Below, piece after piece: positions 5,453 to 5,787 of a DNA stretch of 5,787 nucleotides. This DNA is from an uncultured Clostridia bacterium. Its GTDB lineage: Bacteria; Bacillota; Clostridia; Oscillospirales; Oscillospiraceae. Location of the stretch: contig CAMGRA010000058.1 in the NCBI GenBank assembly GCA_946061345.1, forward strand, positions 1 through 5,787, read 5' to 3'. Positions within the stretch are counted from its first letter, which is position 1. Every line of letters begins with the position of its first letter. A program made the translations under genes and the position numbers. The notes under the pieces were generated by a model. The model worked only from the letters and a program-made list of their open reading frames with translations, was not told the DNA's origin and searched no databases.

Positions 5453-5787
5453 CGGTCCTCACTCTCCATTTTGTATCCCCGGCCCCATACGACCTTGAGC
5501 CAACGGGGCTCGGCGGGGTTGATCTCCAGCTTTTCCCGCAGATGGCGGACATGGACGGCGATCGCTTTTTCCGCGCCGTAAGGCTCCTCCTGCCAGATGC
5601 GGCGGTAGATCTCCTTGGGGGAGAATACCGTTCCGGCGTTCTGCATCAGCAGCTTGAGAATGTCATACTCCCGCCGCGTCAGGTCCACCTTTTCACCCTC
5701 CAGGGTGACGCGCTTGGCCTCGTCATCCAGGCAGATGCCGCCGATCTGCACCTGGGCGGGCTTGACGGTGCCGCCGCCCAGACGCAG
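5449..5787 (-). CDS. OmpR/PhoB-family response regulator, C-terminal part
   Basis: The open frame continues to the right edge of the window, so 112 residues are visible and the N-terminal receiver domain lies outside. The first visible residues (LRLGGGTVKPAQ) look like the interdomain linker. The rest is a complete winged-helix DNA-binding domain: the LTRREYDILKLLMQNAGTVFSPKEIYRRIW scaffold is given here only by its ends, LTRREYD and KEIYRRIW. It is followed by the recognition helix at about visible residues 73-88 (EKAIAVHVRHLREKLE) and the wing hairpin RWLKVVWGRGYKM at 95-107. This is the typical VanR/PhoB-type pattern. An internal GTG at 5749-5751 should not be taken as the start, because the frame and homology continue upstream. 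It is the first gene of the operon visible here and couples to the kinase by ATGA. Its binding site is not identifiable in the window. Confidence 0.93.
   Translation of the reverse strand: MRLGGGTVKPAQVQIGGICLDDEAKRVTLEGEKVDLTRREYDILKLLMQNAGTVFSPKEIYRRIWQEEPYGAEKAIAVHVRHLREKLEINPAEPRWLKVVWGRGYKMESEDR

Noticed and set aside
5449..5751. Response regulator starting at the internal GTG (5749-5751)
   Set aside because: The same frame is open to the window edge and the upstream residues look like a regulator linker, so the gene is partial, not a free-standing DNA-binding domain.

Overview
The window looks like chromosomal DNA from a moderately GC-rich, Gram-positive anaerobe of the Clostridia, most likely the Oscillospiraceae/Ruminococcaceae (gut type). 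The basis is strong AGGAGG-type ribosome binding sites, two lipoproteins with a Cys lipobox and a Thr/Glu/Pro- or Ser/Thr-rich tether, a small XRE repressor of a form common in these bacteria, and a VanR/VanS-like two-component operon. This assignment is inference from style; no rRNA or marker gene is present. I see no tRNA, rRNA, CRISPR array, insertion sequence or phage structural gene.

Left part (1-491): two divergent genes. On the minus strand is the first 42 codons of a secreted protein with a signal peptide, starting at GTG. On the plus strand is a 79-residue XRE-type repressor. Between them lies a consensus minus-strand promoter (TTGACA, 17-bp spacer, TATAAT). It is overlapped by two copies of an AT-rich dyad spaced exactly 30 bp apart. 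This reads as a repressor-operator switch: the XRE protein probably represses the secreted protein and perhaps itself.

Middle part (492-1830): a minus-strand 67-residue single-pass membrane protein with its own extended -10 promoter and a rho-independent terminator, and a divergent plus-strand 249-residue lipoprotein with promoter and terminator. A perfect 8-bp-arm palindrome sits between the two promoters.

Right part (1915-5787): a minus-strand operon of three genes, read from the right edge leftwards. They are an OmpR/PhoB-type response regulator (only its DNA-binding end is in the window), a 678-residue histidine kinase with about seven membrane segments that overlaps the regulator by ATGA, and a 491-residue lipoprotein 25 bp downstream. 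The lipoprotein carries a compact C-x4-C-x-H-x4-C cluster and looks like a repeat-built (possibly propeller) extracellular protein. Its place in the operon suggests that it works with the kinase at the cell surface, as a sensor accessory or as the response output.

The most interesting points are the twin-operator switch, the kinase-lipoprotein pairing, the unusual membrane layout and degenerate G1 box of the kinase, and the palindrome between the divergent middle genes. Nothing proves a wholly new system; the three-gene signalling operon is the best candidate for one.
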